Shown here in pieces: positions 63,010 to 64,000 of a stretch of DNA of 64,000 bases. The stretch is from JACCZR01 sp963844805. GTDB taxonomy: Bacteria > Actinomycetota > Thermoleophilia > Solirubrobacterales > Thermoleophilaceae. Made by a program: the position numbers and the translations under genes. The notes below the pieces were generated by a model. It was given only the letters and a program-made list of their open reading frames with translations, was not told the DNA's origin and searched no databases. The first letter of the stretch is position 1, and every line of letters begins with the position of its first letter. The stretch spans positions 62,001-126,000 of the forward strand of contig CAWJPU010000012.1 in assembly GCA_963844805.1 (NCBI GenBank), given 5' to 3'.

Positions 63010-63969
63010 CTAGCGCCTGACGAGGTGGGCGCCGGGGCCGGGCGCGACCTCGAGCGTGCCGGTGGGCGGGGCCGTCTCGGGGCCGAACAGCGCGAGCACG
63101 CCGCCGCCGAAGCCGCCGCCGTGCAGCCGGGCTCCGGTGGCGCCCGCCGTCAGCGCCGCCTCCACCGTGCGCTCCACGTCGGGCACCGAGACCTCATACA
63201 GGTCGCGCAGGCTCGCGTGGGAGGCGTTGAGCAGCTCGCCCAGCCCTGCGAGGTCGTCCGCGCGCAGCGCGGCGACCCCGGCGTCCACCCGCCGGTTCTC
63301 ATCGGCGACGTGGCGGGCGCGCGAGCGCAGCGGCTCGGGCAGCGAGCCGAGCTCTTCGCTCGCGTCGCGCAGGCTGCCCACCCCCAGCAGCCGGCAGGCC
63401 TCCGCGCACTCGCGGCGGCGCTCGTTGTAGCCCGAGGCGGCGTTGCGGCGCGAGGCCCCGGAGTCGAGCACCACCAGCCGCCACCCGCCCAGGTCGAGCG
63501 CCACCGGCTCCGTGGCGAAGGACCGCATGTCCAGGCGCACGGCGTGCCCGTCGCGGCCCAGCAGGCAGGCGAGCTGGTCCAGCAGCCCGGTCCGGGCGCC
63601 GGCCCAGTCGGCCTCCACGCGCGAGCACAGGCGGGCCAGCTCGACCGGCTCCCCGGGGTTGGCGCCCACCGCCAGCGCCACCGCCACGCACAGCGCAGCC
63701 GAGGAGCCGAGGCCCGCGCCGGCCGGCAGGTCGCCGGCGATCTCCAGCGCGACGCGACCGACCGCTAGCTCGGCCAGGACGCCCTCGACGTAGGGCTCCC
63801 AGCCCGGGCGCGGTGCCCGCACCGTGGTCTCCGCCGCGGGCGAGGCGGAAACCGTGATCCCGCGGCCGATCGCGAGGGGCAGGCAGAGGCCGCCGTTGTA
63901 GTCGGTGTGCTCCCCGAGCAGGTTCACCCTGCCCGGCGCGAAGGCCGTGCGGTTACTCGGGGGCGACAA
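63010..63969 (-). CDS. galK: Galactokinase
   Basis: 319 residues, GHMP kinase. FAPGRVNLLGEHTDYNGGLCLPLAI is the galactokinase signature. LPAGAGLGSSAALCVAVALA is the ATP loop, GLLDQLACLLGRDGHAVRLD carries the catalytic-base region and GARLHGGGFGGGVLALF the third motif. Shorter than the usual 350-390 residues because several loops are reduced. TTG 63969 is the only start after an upstream in-frame stop and overlaps the end of the preceding gene. Phosphorylates galactose in the Leloir pathway. Confidence 0.92.
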   Translation of the reverse strand: MSPPSNRTAFAPGRVNLLGEHTDYNGGLCLPLAIGRGITVSASPAAETTVRAPRPGWEPYVEGVLAELAVGRVALEIAGDLPAGAGLGSSAALCVAVALAVGANPGEPVELARLCSRVEADWAGARTGLLDQLACLLGRDGHAVRLDMRSFATEPVALDLGGWRLVVLDSGASRRNAASGYNERRRECAEACRLLGVGSLRDASEELGSLPEPLRSRARHVADENRRVDAGVAALRADDLAGLGELLNASHASLRDLYEVSVPDVERTVEAALTAGATGARLHGGGFGGGVLALFGPETAPPTGTLEVAPGPGAHLVRR

Positions 63970-64000
63970 CCAGGCTGCGCGGCGCGGGGCCGGTCAGCCG
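63953..64000 (-). CDS. C-terminal end of an upstream gene (partial)
   Basis: Fifteen codons ending RSLVVAPE then TAA at 63953-63955, entering from the right edge and overlapping the galK start by 17 bases. An overlapping stop of this kind fits an operon partner of galK, for example galT, but too little is present to name it. Confidence 0.35.
   Translation of the reverse strand, partial: RLTGPAPRSLVVAPE

Noticed and set aside
1..64000. tRNA or other structured RNA genes
   Set aside because: I looked for T-loop-like and anticodon-arm patterns by eye in the intergenic regions and found none convincing. A covariance-model scan (tRNAscan-SE or Infernal) would settle this.

Overview
The window is a very GC-rich chromosomal segment with frequent GTG and TTG starts and tightly packed, often overlapping genes. 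Gene content (GuaB3-type IMP dehydrogenase paralogue, mycobacterial-type OMP decarboxylase, L13-S9-GlmM-GlmS-AcpS-Nnr-Alr order, split cytochrome oxidase locus, lipoproteins with short linkers) suggests an actinobacterium, most likely of the Thermoleophilia (Solirubrobacterales or Gaiellales type). This placement is inference from family resemblance, not a computed phylogeny. No rRNA, tRNA, CRISPR array, transposase, integrase or prophage was recognised.

Layout. 1-15693 is mostly minus strand: a penicillin-acylase-like enzyme cut by the left edge, a DUF1802 protein, a hydantoinase A/B plus dehydrogenase operon, NadB with a flavin reductase, two zinc-ribbon proteins, and a glycosyltransferase coupled to asparagine synthase. 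Three plus-strand genes are interspersed (methyltransferase, histone-deacetylase-like enzyme, lipoprotein). 16408-17927 is the only part that looks like accessory DNA: an orphan Flp-type pilin gene followed by a unit of about 1.2 kb bounded by 42-bp imperfect inverted repeats. 17950-32515 is a plus-strand housekeeping run: murI-rph-rdgB-cation transporter, a TldD/TldE operon, HU, pyrF, LysM protein, D-Ala-D-Ala carboxypeptidase, sugar-phosphate kinase, guaB3-guaA and a nitrilase. 32499-36118 holds three methyltransferases and an M23 peptidase. 36428-46449 is one long plus-strand cluster for ribosomal proteins L13/S9, amino-sugar and cell-wall precursor synthesis, NAD(P)HX repair, tRNA 3' end processing and Mg transport. 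46523-54194 has an M28 peptidase, HIT and crotonase proteins, cold-shock protein, IF-1, a STAS protein, a glycosyltransferase and a cytochrome c-cupredoxin fusion. 54351-59884 carries an inositol-monophosphatase and the aa3-type oxidase operon (coxB, coxA, a tandem stress-protein gene, coxC). 60148-64000 has a secreted RTX-like protein, regulators, a subunit-IV-like oxidase protein and galactokinase.

How the genes work together. GlmM, GlmS, MurI and Alr supply peptidoglycan precursors, with DacA, LysM and M23 proteins acting on the wall. CoxABC, the subunit-IV-like protein and the cytochrome c-cupredoxin fusion form a respiratory set. GuaB3/GuaA and PyrF are nucleotide genes. Rph, RdgB, the CCA/poly(A)-polymerase-like enzyme and IF-1 are information-processing genes.

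Quality caveat. About thirty single-base reading-frame breaks cut otherwise well-conserved genes, including essential ones (guaA, glmM, alr, rpsI, coxA). Nearly all are +1 shifts. The simplest reading is residual indel error in a long-read assembly, so split genes are annotated here as single CDSs with the break noted. Two families of intergenic hairpin repeats recur, mostly next to gene 3' ends.
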